Source: a virus. From it: a stretch of DNA of 30,059 nt. Below are positions 18,694 to 27,503 of the stretch, piece after piece. The position numbers were made by a program, and so were the translations under genes. Location: IMG/VR virus record IMGVR_UViG_3300042691_032532, positions 1 through 30,059 of that record. One strand, written 5' to 3'. Positions within the stretch are counted from its first letter, which is position 1. Every line of letters begins with the position of its first letter. The notes beneath the pieces are model-generated. The model was not told where the DNA came from, did no database searches, and worked only from the letters and a program-made list of their open reading frames with translations.

Positions 18694-19708
18694 GCCCATC
18701 AACAATAAAGTTTCTAAAGACTTACTTGATTTAGAGCCAACAGCCGTATTAGAGTTTTACAAAATCTATTATGATACGGTTAATGAGCCTGACTCTTTCT
18801 TTCCATTTCATCCTTGCTCAAATGGTTTGGAAGGCAAAATTGTTTTCAATAATATTGCTTATGTGCCTTTGGCTGTTGAAGTTGAGGATTTTGAATCAAA
18901 TATTTTCAACAGAATTAATCGCCCAAAAATTAGAATCAGCAATGAGCAGTTGATTATTAGCCAAATCCTACGCCGAAAAAATGATTTTAAATTTGCCAAG
19001 CTAGAAAGAACTAAAATTTTTGTCAAGTATATTGATGATGTAAATTTTGAGGGAGGAGTTAATCCTTATGGAGTTGCAGACCCAAATTCAGAAATTTCTC
19101 GCGACTCTTATGTGATTTCTCAAAAAACTCAGGAAAACAAGTCTCTTGTGGAGTTTGAATTAACTGCTCCGTTTGATTTGGAAAACTTTTCTATTCCTGG
19201 CCGCTTAGTTATGGGAAGATATTGCTATTGGCAATATCGTGGTTTGGGATGTCATTATTTTGGCGCACCTGTTTGTCAAGAAGATGATTCTCCATTCACT
19301 TACGTTCCAACAGGCTCTTTTAACTTTCAGAGCACAAACAATGAGTGGCGCTATGGAATTACTTATAATGCGGGAACTATTGTGTATGTTTCAACACCAA
19401 AAGACCCTTTTAAAACTTGGTATGTTTGCACAGAGGCTCACTTGTCTTCTGAAAATAATATGCCTGGATTAGATAACGTGCCTTGGGAAAAGGACGGATG
19501 TTCCAAGTCTATCGGCGCATGCAAAAAGAGATTTTACAATCAATCAATTTTCTACAGTGGAATCTCTGGCTCTTCCACCGTGACAGGTTCAGTTTATAAT
19601 CCTGTTCCTAGCGCACAAACAGCCAATTTAACAACATTTTATTTGCCTTTTGGAGGTTTCCCAGCAACAGACAATTATCAATATGGACCATCCTATCTTA
19701 AAAAATAA
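18692..19708 (+). CDS. Minor tail protein L-like with Fe-S cysteines, 338 aa
   Basis: Matches lambda gpL organisation: an N-terminal beta domain with VEVEDFESN, then a C-terminal cysteine domain with YCYWQYRGLGC (C178, C187) and GCSKSIGACKKRF (C270, C277), the four ligands of the gpL iron-sulfur cluster. Between the cysteine pairs sits an insertion (about 218-265) with WRYGITYNAGTIVYV, TWYVCTEAH and NVPW that resembles a chitin-binding CBM5/12 fold. First gene of the + strand tail unit. No early-type promoter precedes it. Start MPINN is as in homologues. Confidence 0.88.
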   Translation: MPINNKVSKDLLDLEPTAVLEFYKIYYDTVNEPDSFFPFHPCSNGLEGKIVFNNIAYVPLAVEVEDFESNIFNRINRPKIRISNEQLIISQILRRKNDFKFAKLERTKIFVKYIDDVNFEGGVNPYGVADPNSEISRDSYVISQKTQENKSLVEFELTAPFDLENFSIPGRLVMGRYCYWQYRGLGCHYFGAPVCQEDDSPFTYVPTGSFNFQSTNNEWRYGITYNAGTIVYVSTPKDPFKTWYVCTEAHLSSENNMPGLDNVPWEKDGCSKSIGACKKRFYNQSIFYSGISGSSTVTGSVYNPVPSAQTANLTTFYLPFGGFPATDNYQYGPSYLKK

Positions 19709-20087
19709 GAATTTTAAAAAACTTCTTGAGTCTGTCTGCGAACACTGTGATAGGTATTTTTCGCTAGAATGTTGCGGTTTCGTTGGTAAAAAAGGCAAGG
19801 AGTATATTGTTCAATTTGTTAGCAATCGTTCTCCAAATCCAAAAGATTTTTTTTGTGTTGATCCCCTCGATTATTTAAAATTTAAAAATGAAAATGAATT
19901 TATTGCATTATTGCACTCTCACCCTATTGGTGATGAATCATTTTCAAAAATGGACATTGCCAATGCTGAAGCTACATGTCTTCCATCTATTGTTTACTCT
20001 TTGAGCACAAAGAAATTTGCGATTTATGAGCCAAAAAATCATGAAGTTGATGTAAATACTCTTAATAAGGTAAAAGGTTATTTATGA
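19683..20087 (+). CDS. JAMM/MPN tail assembly peptidase, K-like, 134 aa
   Basis: The JAMM metallopeptidase residues are all visible: Glu29 (SLECCGF) and LLHSHP with H78, H80, then Ser88 and Asp91 in SKMD. Lambda gpK has this domain plus a C-terminal NlpC/P60 domain; the latter is absent here. Start at 19683 (MDHPIL) overlaps the L gene by 26 nt; 19650 is possible. Expected role in tail tip maturation or peptidoglycan breaching; the truncation is unusual. Confidence 0.85.
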   Translation: MDHPILKNKNFKKLLESVCEHCDRYFSLECCGFVGKKGKEYIVQFVSNRSPNPKDFFCVDPLDYLKFKNENEFIALLHSHPIGDESFSKMDIANAEATCLPSIVYSLSTKKFAIYEPKNHEVDVNTLNKVKGYL

Positions 20088-20698
20088 CAGAAATTCATTT
20101 ACATGGTATTTTAGGGCAAAAATATGGGAAATTGCATAAATTTTCTATTAAAGAACCGAATGATGTTGTTCGAGCTTTAGAAGCTAATCATGAAGATTTT
20201 ACTAAAGATTTAAAAAACTTATTAAAAGACAATATTGTTTATTCTATAGTAGCTGATAATCAATGGATTCAAGGCAATTCATACAATAAGAAAGATAAAA
20301 TTAAAAGGATAGATTTTGTTCCTACAATATTAGGTTCGGGAGTAGTCACAGCTATAGTAATTTCACTTGTTATTTCTGTCGCATCAGCAGTTTACTCTTA
20401 TGTTCAAGCTGGAAAACAGCAATATCCTCAAATTCCTGGAGCAGAAGGTGTTTCATCTGTTAATTCTAAATCTCTAGCATTCTCTAATAGAGAGAACTTG
20501 GCTGAACAAGGCAATCCTGTGCCTCTTGTTTATGGACGACTAAAAGTTGGCTCTTTTGTTATTCAAAGCTCTATTAAATCTTTCCCATTAACTCTTACTC
20601 TAACAGACGAATTCTTAAATTCAACAAATAAAAAATCAGCTAATCAAGTTGCTATTGTAGATAGCACTGATTCAATATTGAGCAATCCAAAATATTAA
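20084..20698 (+). CDS. Tail assembly protein I-like, 204 aa
   Basis: N-terminal ubiquitin-like region (EIHLHGILGQKYGKLHKFSI) and a hydrophobic helix GSGVVTAIVISLVISVASAV, then the conserved LAFSNRENLAEQGNPVPLVY, GRLKVGSFVIQSSI block. This order is that of lambda gpI, which works with gpJ, gpL and gpK in tail tip assembly. It overlaps the JAMM gene by ATGA and is followed by J after 1 nt. Confidence 0.87.
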   Translation: MTEIHLHGILGQKYGKLHKFSIKEPNDVVRALEANHEDFTKDLKNLLKDNIVYSIVADNQWIQGNSYNKKDKIKRIDFVPTILGSGVVTAIVISLVISVASAVYSYVQAGKQQYPQIPGAEGVSSVNSKSLAFSNRENLAEQGNPVPLVYGRLKVGSFVIQSSIKSFPLTLTLTDEFLNSTNKKSANQVAIVDSTDSILSNPKY

Positions 20699-20699
20699 A

Positions 20700-23600
20700 A
20701 TGAGCCATTTCTCCCAAAAATATATCAAAGGTATTGTTGGTGCTGGTGGTGGTCCAGATACTCCACCTCCTCCAACGCCTCCAACATTTAAACCCCCAAA
20801 ATTGGGTGACTTACAAGCTATTAGCTCTTATGATTATGTTGAAAATATTGATCTTATTTCAGACGGAGAAATTGATGGTTTTGTTGGTCAAAATGGAGAA
20901 TACGTTGATAACATTCGCTTGTTCGAAAGTATTTATTTAGAAGATGTTGTTGTTCGGCAACCCATTGACAATCAATCTTTTAATACGATTGTTAGTTTTG
21001 ATTTAAATTTTATTGCTTCATCTTTTCAAAATAAGTTTTATTCTAACTCTCAATTTATTGAGACGCCTATAGCAAATCTTAGCGATTTAACTGGTTCAAA
21101 TGATCAAGGTATTTCTTTTTCTGTACTATCTGGTAAGGATAAAATAGCTAATTCTATTTTTCAATCAGTTAGGAATATTGAAAATGCCTATTCTAATATT
21201 CAACCAGTAGATCAAAACGATTCGATCTTTAAACAATTAAGATTTTTAAGAGCGCAATTTAATTTCACTTCTCAAAGAGAGGTTTTGGCTTATCTTTTGC
21301 CAGATTTTCCAGAATATTTTTCCACTGATTATCCGTTTTTGGCGTTAAAGATTTCCTTAAATGCAAATCTTGCTCCTTATGAATATTCTCATTCGATTGA
21401 CGATTTAATAGTCTTATCAGATGATATTTGTAATCAAATATATTACGATTTAGAACCAACAGAGCTTCAAAATAAGAAAATTTTATCTCCTAAAAAGAAA
21501 ATAAATACATGTTTTTTTGAGAGCAGCGGTGGTAATATGTCTGCAAAAGGGGATTTTTATATTTTCTTTTATCAAAAGAATGATTATGTTCTTAAAAATG
21601 GTGTTGATGCAATCATTAATTTTATTAAATCTGTTAAAGTCATCAATACCACAGCTAAATTCAATTATGCTAATGCCACATTTGAAACTAGAGAAGGCTC
21701 TGATCTGCAAAAACCATTAAGTTTATTTAATAAAACTTATTTAGACACGCAATTTAACTCTAAATTAAGAGGGCCATTTGAACAAGGAAAACCTGTATTA
21801 ACGCTTCTTAATAAAGAATATACTGAAGTCGATTCAAGATACAATGCCTCTTCGGCTGCTGCAAATTCTGGTCTAATATCTGATTTAGAATTTAAACAAG
21901 GAACTACAGAATTCTTTTCTGTTCAAGAATTAAATGAATTAAAGACTATTCATTCTGATTTGTTTAAAAATGAATCTGATTTTGTTAGCTTAACAAAAAA
22001 ATTGATGAGCGGTAACACTTTATCGCTTGGTCTTTTGAGTCCCAATCCAGAATTTACAAGTAGTTCTTGGTCTATTGAATCGCTTACTAAAAGTGGCAAT
22101 ATTATTCAAATGGTATTAGCTGGTAAAGTTAATTATCGTTTTTATTCTAATGATGTAAAAATAACACTTTCATTTGATAAAACAACAAAATGTTTTAAAC
22201 AACAAATTATCTATACTCCTGGCAGCAATCAATTTAATATATTAGCAACAGATACTATTTATATTAAAAATTATATAAATGATTTTTCTAGCACAAATGA
22301 TTTTAACATTATTCTTATTACCGAAATTGGAATTTATCATGGACCTTTTTTAACATTATACGCTCCTTCAATTGGTTGGCCTTTGTTTTTTAGAATTGCT
22401 TGTCGCGCATTATTAGAAAGAGCTTATGCAAACGAAGGTAGTGATGATTTCAGAACGGCTGGTGGCACTATAGAAAGCTACACTAATTGGAATAAAAATT
22501 ATGTCAAATATTTGTCAGAACCTGGTTCAAGAATAACGCATATTATTTTAAATCCGAATGTTGATCAAGTATTTGCCTCTTTGCAAATTACTTCTTTACA
22601 AGACACAGCGCAACAAAATTTACTTTTATTAAAAGCAGATGGAACAAAAGAAGATGTTCAAGCTGGAACAAATGTTCCTTCTATAATTGAATTTAGAATT
22701 GAAACTGGTTATCAAACCTTAACTGGAGAAGAGGAATTATTTGTTTCAAGACTGTTTCAAGTAAAAGGATTGGTTAATTCGCCAACATCAATTGATGTTG
22801 GTCGCGAAGAAAATGGTTCAGTAATTCAACAATATAGTCGCTTTATTCTTGGTAGCGAAAATATTGCACAGCCAATTACTCTGCCACCTTATGTGGTTAA
22901 TAAAAATAGATTTGTAAGAGTTTATAGAACAACTGCTGAATCTTATTCTTCGCTCGTTCGTCGCGAAATTTATTTGCAAAAAATTACTGAAATTATTAAT
23001 GTTCCATTCTCTTATCCATACTCAACAATTTGTGGATTAAAATTAGATGCAAGAACATTCACTTCAATTCCATCTCGCAGTTATGATGCGCGATTTAAAA
23101 AGGTTTTTGTACCAAGCAATTATTTCCCCTTAAAACCAAATGGACAAGACAAAAGATACATTGCTGGCAAAAATTTAACAGCTTTCAACGCTCTGCCCAA
23201 CTCAAGTGAGGAAAAAATAATTTATAAAGACAATTGGGATGGTACTTTTAAATTAGCTTGGACAGATAATCCTGTTTGGGTCTTGTTTGATATTTTAATC
23301 AATCGTAGATATGGATTGGGTAATTTCGTTTCCCCATCTGAGATTAACTATTGGGAACTTTACAAGATTGGTCGTTACTGCGATGCTGTTGACTCAAACG
23401 GCGTGTTTGCTGGCGTTTCCTCCGCAGACGGTGGGCTGGAGCCTAGATATGCTTTTAATGGAGTAATCGCTGATAAAACAAATGTATTTGATTCATTAAA
23501 GTCTCTAGTTGCTTGTTTCAGAGGAAACATGTTCTATACAAACTCTGAAATCAATTTTACGAATGATAGGCTAAAGCCAATCATGGCTTTCTTTAACAAC

Positions 23601-24857
23601 GCAAACGTAAAGGATGGCATATTTAACTATTCTAACGAGCGCAGAGATTTGCAATATAATGTGATTGAAGTTACTTATTTGGATCGCGACGATTTGTTCA
23701 AGCAAAAAATAGAATATGTTGAAGACCCTGACGATATTAAAGCTCGCGGTATTTTAAGAACAACCGCTCAAACTTTTGGTATCACAAGCAAAGCTCACGC
23801 CAAAAGACTTGGGGAACATATTATTTATTCAACCATTAATGAAGACGAAAATGTGGCTTTTGTTGGCGGATTAGAAACGCTGCTTTGCCGCCCAGGAGAC
23901 TTGATTGCTGTTAATGACGAAGTGAAAACCCTTAAAAGGCATGTTGGCCGAGTTTTAAATGTTGACCCAATTACTAATTCTATTTATACTAATGTTTCTC
24001 TTAAATCATCTGATTTTAGCTCTTCTGGATTAACAGGAGAAATTTCAGTATTGATTCCAACTGGAAAACTTCAGTCAGAAGATTTCTACGACTTGGCAAA
24101 ATCGCCTAGCAAGTTAAGCATTTCTGAAATTTATCAAACAGATTTGCCAATGAGAGTCACCTTCCAAGCTACAGGAAGACAAGTTTCTCCATCGCTTAGT
24201 TATGGTTCTAATTTCTTTATTGATACTGGATGTTCTGGTTATCCATTATTTCAAGATATTCGAGTTGGAGCGCCATGTTCGATTACCGTTGCCAATACAA
24301 AGCAGCAGATTTATAAAATCCAATCCATTAAAGAATTAAACTTAAACGAATACGAAGTAATTGCTTCAAAATTTGATACTGGAAAATTTAGTGAGATTGA
24401 AAAGGGAGAAACGGGATTAATGCAAGATTTCTTTACTGCTTTCCCATCTTCAAGAAACACTAATGTAAGTGAAGGAAGTGCAAAATCCTTAGAAACTAAA
24501 TTCGAATACGACTTGAAATTCCCAAGAATTTTAGCGTTTGCAACTGGAAATTGGGATTTGCAGTCTGATACGGCTGACTTGTCTGGACGATGGGCAGGCG
24601 TTGCAAATGCAAATTGCTATAATGTCGAATTAATTACTCCGAAATTCAAAAGCATTAAACAAACAGTAACGGGAACATCTGCAATATTTGAAGACCAAGT
24701 TGAAGTTGGCCGATTTACTTTAAAAGTTACAGCGCGAAATACTGGCTCTTATCCAAATCCAATATCAGCTACCGCTTCTTCAACAACAACCGTGCTTTCT
24801 TACTCTGCCCCAGTAAGAAATAATGGAATCATTCAGGGGTTTGTAATAAATAGATAA
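20700..24857 (+). CDS. Tail tip/host specificity protein J-like, 1385 aa
   Basis: Central J blocks in order: ICGLKLDARTFTSIPSRSYD, WTDNPVWVLFDILINRRYGL (about residue 855), FRGNMFYTNSEINF, KQKIEYVEDPDD and a LLCRPGDLIAV turn, ending in a fibronectin III-like region. N-terminal part has a Pro-rich start (GGPDTPPPPTPPTF) and NIDLISDGEIDGFVGQNGEY, the J opening. Lambda J is about 1130 residues; most of the extra length lies between the opening and residue about 730 and has no recognised domain. It forms the adsorption tip and determines the receptor. Confidence 0.92.
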   Translation: MSHFSQKYIKGIVGAGGGPDTPPPPTPPTFKPPKLGDLQAISSYDYVENIDLISDGEIDGFVGQNGEYVDNIRLFESIYLEDVVVRQPIDNQSFNTIVSFDLNFIASSFQNKFYSNSQFIETPIANLSDLTGSNDQGISFSVLSGKDKIANSIFQSVRNIENAYSNIQPVDQNDSIFKQLRFLRAQFNFTSQREVLAYLLPDFPEYFSTDYPFLALKISLNANLAPYEYSHSIDDLIVLSDDICNQIYYDLEPTELQNKKILSPKKKINTCFFESSGGNMSAKGDFYIFFYQKNDYVLKNGVDAIINFIKSVKVINTTAKFNYANATFETREGSDLQKPLSLFNKTYLDTQFNSKLRGPFEQGKPVLTLLNKEYTEVDSRYNASSAAANSGLISDLEFKQGTTEFFSVQELNELKTIHSDLFKNESDFVSLTKKLMSGNTLSLGLLSPNPEFTSSSWSIESLTKSGNIIQMVLAGKVNYRFYSNDVKITLSFDKTTKCFKQQIIYTPGSNQFNILATDTIYIKNYINDFSSTNDFNIILITEIGIYHGPFLTLYAPSIGWPLFFRIACRALLERAYANEGSDDFRTAGGTIESYTNWNKNYVKYLSEPGSRITHIILNPNVDQVFASLQITSLQDTAQQNLLLLKADGTKEDVQAGTNVPSIIEFRIETGYQTLTGEEELFVSRLFQVKGLVNSPTSIDVGREENGSVIQQYSRFILGSENIAQPITLPPYVVNKNRFVRVYRTTAESYSSLVRREIYLQKITEIINVPFSYPYSTICGLKLDARTFTSIPSRSYDARFKKVFVPSNYFPLKPNGQDKRYIAGKNLTAFNALPNSSEEKIIYKDNWDGTFKLAWTDNPVWVLFDILINRRYGLGNFVSPSEINYWELYKIGRYCDAVDSNGVFAGVSSADGGLEPRYAFNGVIADKTNVFDSLKSLVACFRGNMFYTNSEINFTNDRLKPIMAFFNNANVKDGIFNYSNERRDLQYNVIEVTYLDRDDLFKQKIEYVEDPDDIKARGILRTTAQTFGITSKAHAKRLGEHIIYSTINEDENVAFVGGLETLLCRPGDLIAVNDEVKTLKRHVGRVLNVDPITNSIYTNVSLKSSDFSSSGLTGEISVLIPTGKLQSEDFYDLAKSPSKLSISEIYQTDLPMRVTFQATGRQVSPSLSYGSNFFIDTGCSGYPLFQDIRVGAPCSITVANTKQQIYKIQSIKELNLNEYEVIASKFDTGKFSEIEKGETGLMQDFFTAFPSSRNTNVSEGSAKSLETKFEYDLKFPRILAFATGNWDLQSDTADLSGRWAGVANANCYNVELITPKFKSIKQTVTGTSAIFEDQVEVGRFTLKVTARNTGSYPNPISATASSTTTVLSYSAPVRNNGIIQGFVINR

Positions 24858-24858
24858 T

Positions 24859-26712
24859 ATGCCGACGCCTACGCCGACACCACCTCCGCCTACCCCGACG
24901 CCTACGCCTACGCCTACGCCTACGCCTACGCCTACGCCTACGCCGACGCCGACGCCTACGCCTACGCCTACGCCTACGCCTACGCCTACGCCTACGCCTA
25001 CGCCGACGCCTACGCCGACGCCTGTTCCTACACCACCTCCTGTTCCAACTCCAACGCCGCCGCCTTGGACTCCAATAACTCCATTTACTCCTCCAGCACC
25101 GCCAATAGAAGTTGGTTTTTACCCTTCTGAAAGCGCAGTAGGAACTGGAGTTAGTTTTTATTATTCAAAATTTAAAGACTCTTCTTTTAATTTTCAATAT
25201 AAAGATATTTATGATAATGAAATTACAAGCGACATTGACCTTGCTCAAAATCAAGGGTTTTCAATTTATGACTTTTCTTATCGAGTTTCTTTATTGTCAA
25301 CAGGAGCTTGGCCATCAACAGCAGACTCTTATGTTGTGGCAGAAAATTTCGCCACAGATCAAAGAAGTTTGTCTTTTGATTTTACTCAAGAAAAGAACAT
25401 TGAGCTTTTCAATTCTCCTTCTGGAGAAAGATATTATTCGCTACTATTTAATGTAAGAAATAGAGGATTAGAAAACTCTGTTTTATCAACAGTTTATCAT
25501 TTGCCAGCAAATATTGATTCGGTAACTGTAGAGGATTATTACGCTTCTCAAGTAACTGGAACCGTTAATCAAGTATTAACAGCTTGGTCTTATACTGGAG
25601 ATGGTTCAATTAGTGGTTTTGATATTACTGGCGCTCAAAATCCCTTTATTACTGGATTAACTTCTGGACTATCCACTGTAACAAGTTGGACATATTTCCC
25701 AACAGGTGATGTTTCTGGATTTGCTATTACTGGTTATAGTGATAGTGGTAACTTTTATGATGTTTATTCTGGCGGGCTTTTGGTTAACTCAAGCGAATAC
25801 CAAATTAAATTCTCTCCTCCAGAAATTAATTTTTATACTTTAGCTAGTAGTTTTTCTTTACAAATTATTGAATCAACAGGAACAACGGGATTCTTTTCAA
25901 CAAATTATAAAGTGTTCCTTGATGGATTTGAAGAGCTTTCTGGTGATTATTTAATTGATGGAAACAGTGAAAAATTAGTATTCTACACTCCGCCATTAAA
26001 TAATTCATCCATCCTAATCCAAGAAATAACTGGAATCAGTCAATTAATAAATAGTCCTTTAAGTGGTCAAGTTGATTTTACAGTTAACTTTGACGCTGAT
26101 TCTGTAGAGAACTATATTGTTAGATCATTGGACGTTTACACTGGCGCAAATACTGGAACGCAACATTCTGTTTCTGGATTCGGTTTATTAAAAACCGTAA
26201 ACTTTTTGGAAAATGTATCATCTCAAACCTTTTCCATCTTTGCTGGTGAAGTTCCAGTTAATGAATTTGTTTATTATAAATTTATTCCAAAAGATGATTT
26301 TGGCACTGGTTATATTTATAATGCTGAAACAAGTGGTTATTTGTTCCTGCCTCCTGAGCAATTGTTATATACAAATGCTATTCCGCCAACTCTTTCTTTT
26401 GAAAGAAGAACAGGTAATTTCTTTACTGGTTTAAGCTCACCAGCGTCTCAACCTAATTTTGACGGAGCCTTAATTTATCAAACAGGAAGCTCTGGACAAA
26501 ACCTTTATCTAGTAAAATCTGGACAGTGGAAAACCATCCTTCCTTATGAAGAAATTAGCGGCAATATTGACCAGAATTATATTAGATATGTTTCGCCCCC
26601 TCTAACCGCTTCTTCTAGCGGCAGAAAGGGCGACTTATCTTTTAGCGGAACTTACTTATACGCTGCCACTGGCACAAACCAGTGGGGAAGAATTCAATTA
26701 TCTTCTTGGTGA
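24859..26712 (+). CDS. Tail fibre-like protein with long Pro-Thr N-terminal tract, 617 aa
   Basis: The first ~74 residues are nearly pure Pro-Thr alternation, then a Pro-rich WTPITPFTPPAPP linker, then a beta-rich body. An internal repeat appears about 240-310 (AWSYTGDGSISGFDITGAQN versus SWTYFPTGDVSGFAITGYSD). Several FTGLSS and Gly-Thr turns and a C-terminal LYLVKSGQWKTI/LYAATGTNQWGRI pair suggest beta-solenoid or fibre ends. Position just after J suggests a side or tip fibre that binds host. A Pro-Thr stalk may act as an extended, perhaps glycosylated spacer. Confidence 0.78.
   Translation: MPTPTPTPPPPTPTPTPTPTPTPTPTPTPTPTPTPTPTPTPTPTPTPTPTPTPTPVPTPPPVPTPTPPPWTPITPFTPPAPPIEVGFYPSESAVGTGVSFYYSKFKDSSFNFQYKDIYDNEITSDIDLAQNQGFSIYDFSYRVSLLSTGAWPSTADSYVVAENFATDQRSLSFDFTQEKNIELFNSPSGERYYSLLFNVRNRGLENSVLSTVYHLPANIDSVTVEDYYASQVTGTVNQVLTAWSYTGDGSISGFDITGAQNPFITGLTSGLSTVTSWTYFPTGDVSGFAITGYSDSGNFYDVYSGGLLVNSSEYQIKFSPPEINFYTLASSFSLQIIESTGTTGFFSTNYKVFLDGFEELSGDYLIDGNSEKLVFYTPPLNNSSILIQEITGISQLINSPLSGQVDFTVNFDADSVENYIVRSLDVYTGANTGTQHSVSGFGLLKTVNFLENVSSQTFSIFAGEVPVNEFVYYKFIPKDDFGTGYIYNAETSGYLFLPPEQLLYTNAIPPTLSFERRTGNFFTGLSSPASQPNFDGALIYQTGSSGQNLYLVKSGQWKTILPYEEISGNIDQNYIRYVSPPLTASSSGRKGDLSFSGTYLYAATGTNQWGRIQLSSW
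24901..25020 (+). repeat. Tandem hexamer repeat (CCTACG/CCGACG)20
   Basis: Twenty uninterrupted 6-bp units, each CCTACG or CCGACG, read in frame as Pro-Thr; further partly matching units lie on both sides. Threonine here is always ACG, while the rest of the window prefers ACA/ACT, and the tract is G/C-rich in an A/T-rich genome. This indicates growth by replication slippage or recombination and predicts length variation. Confidence 0.9.
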
Positions 26713-26939
26713 TTAAATGGCTTAAATATCAAGTAGTCTGGCTGATTCTCTTTTTCTTTGTATTTGTTTTTAAATACAATTATATTTTGAGTAATCGTTT
26801 CTCCATTTGAATCTTGCAATACTATCTTACCAGATAGGTATTTATTATTCTTGCCCTGTTTCAGCCACAGACTGCCTAGATTGTTTTTCGACCAATTCGT
26901 AGAATTGCTTTGTTGCTGCGATGAAGTCTTTTCTTGCAT
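26694..26939 (-). CDS. Small DUF736-like protein, 81 aa
   Basis: The block LGSLWLKQGKNNKYLSGKIV with QNIIVFKNKYKEKENQPDYL resembles small phage/plasmid beta-barrel proteins of the DUF736 type (GALWxKxxKxGxxYLSG). Function unknown. The N-terminal 28 residues overlap 26845-27051 by 95 nt in another frame. Its end overlaps the convergent fibre gene by 19 nt. Confidence 0.68.
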   Translation of the reverse strand: MQEKTSSQQQSNSTNWSKNNLGSLWLKQGKNNKYLSGKIVLQDSNGETITQNIIVFKNKYKEKENQPDYLIFKPFNHQEDN

Positions 26940-27051
26940 GTCGTGGGACTTTATTATACTGCTTCTTTAAACGCCTGTAAACTCTTTTATTGATAGAGTT
27001 TTCTTCTGGATTGGTAATTGCTCTTAGCTGTTTCGTGATTATCTTTCTCAT
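26845..27051 (-). CDS. Hypothetical basic protein, 68 aa
   Basis: Basic and helical: MRKIITKQLRAITNPEENSI, then NKRVYRRLKKQYNKVPRHAR and KDFIAATKQFYELVE. The ATGA overlap with the upstream GNAT gene supports the start. A 95-nt overlap with the next gene is large for this genome, so the downstream start may be internal. Not recognised. Confidence 0.62.
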   Translation of the reverse strand: MRKIITKQLRAITNPEENSINKRVYRRLKKQYNKVPRHARKDFIAATKQFYELVEKQSRQSVAETGQE

Positions 27052-27503
27052 ATTCTTTTAAGATACGCTTCGGAATCTTTTTTAAATCCTAGTTTTTGAT
27101 AAATTTTCTTTAATTTTTCAGAGCTTGGATAGTTTTCAACACAGTTCATATTAACATATTGAATTCCTTTGCTTTTGGCAAATGCAATAGCTTTATTGTA
27201 TAACGCAAATGATTTTTTAGGATTTTTACTAATCCAAAAACATTCTGAAAATATTCTTTGATTTAGAAATGGATGAATGCCATCCGTAAATATAATCATG
27301 CCATCTGCAAAGCCATTTTCAAAATTTGCCCAACAATAAACATTACTATTTAACATTGTTGAGTGCGCAAAAGAATCAATAACAGATTGCGGATTAATTC
27401 TTAAATATGCATGACCATATTTAGTATTCTCCTCTTTAAAAAGAGATTCTAAATCTCTAAAAGCTTTTTCAAACTCTTGTCCAGATGTGATTTTTTTAAT
27501 CAT
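27048..27503 (-). CDS. GNAT N-acetyltransferase, 151 aa
   Basis: Reads as a GNAT domain: helix-rich start, central strands GFADGMIIFTDG and SECFWISKNPKKS, helix LYNKAIAFAKSKGIQYVNMN, and the final KKIYQKLGFKKDSEAYLKRI (motif B: YxxLGFxxxxxxY). The acyl-CoA P-loop is not clear. Substrate unknown; phage acyltransferases can act on host proteins, glycans or DNA. ATGA overlaps on both sides. Confidence 0.75.
   Translation of the reverse strand: MIKKITSGQEFEKAFRDLESLFKEENTKYGHAYLRINPQSVIDSFAHSTMLNSNVYCWANFENGFADGMIIFTDGIHPFLNQRIFSECFWISKNPKKSFALYNKAIAFAKSKGIQYVNMNCVENYPSSEKLKKIYQKLGFKKDSEAYLKRI

Noticed and set aside
26688-26706. Short inverted repeat GAAGA/TCTTC at the convergent end of the fibre gene
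   Set aside because: Only a weak A/T-rich stem of about 5 bp without a T-run; too weak to call a terminator.
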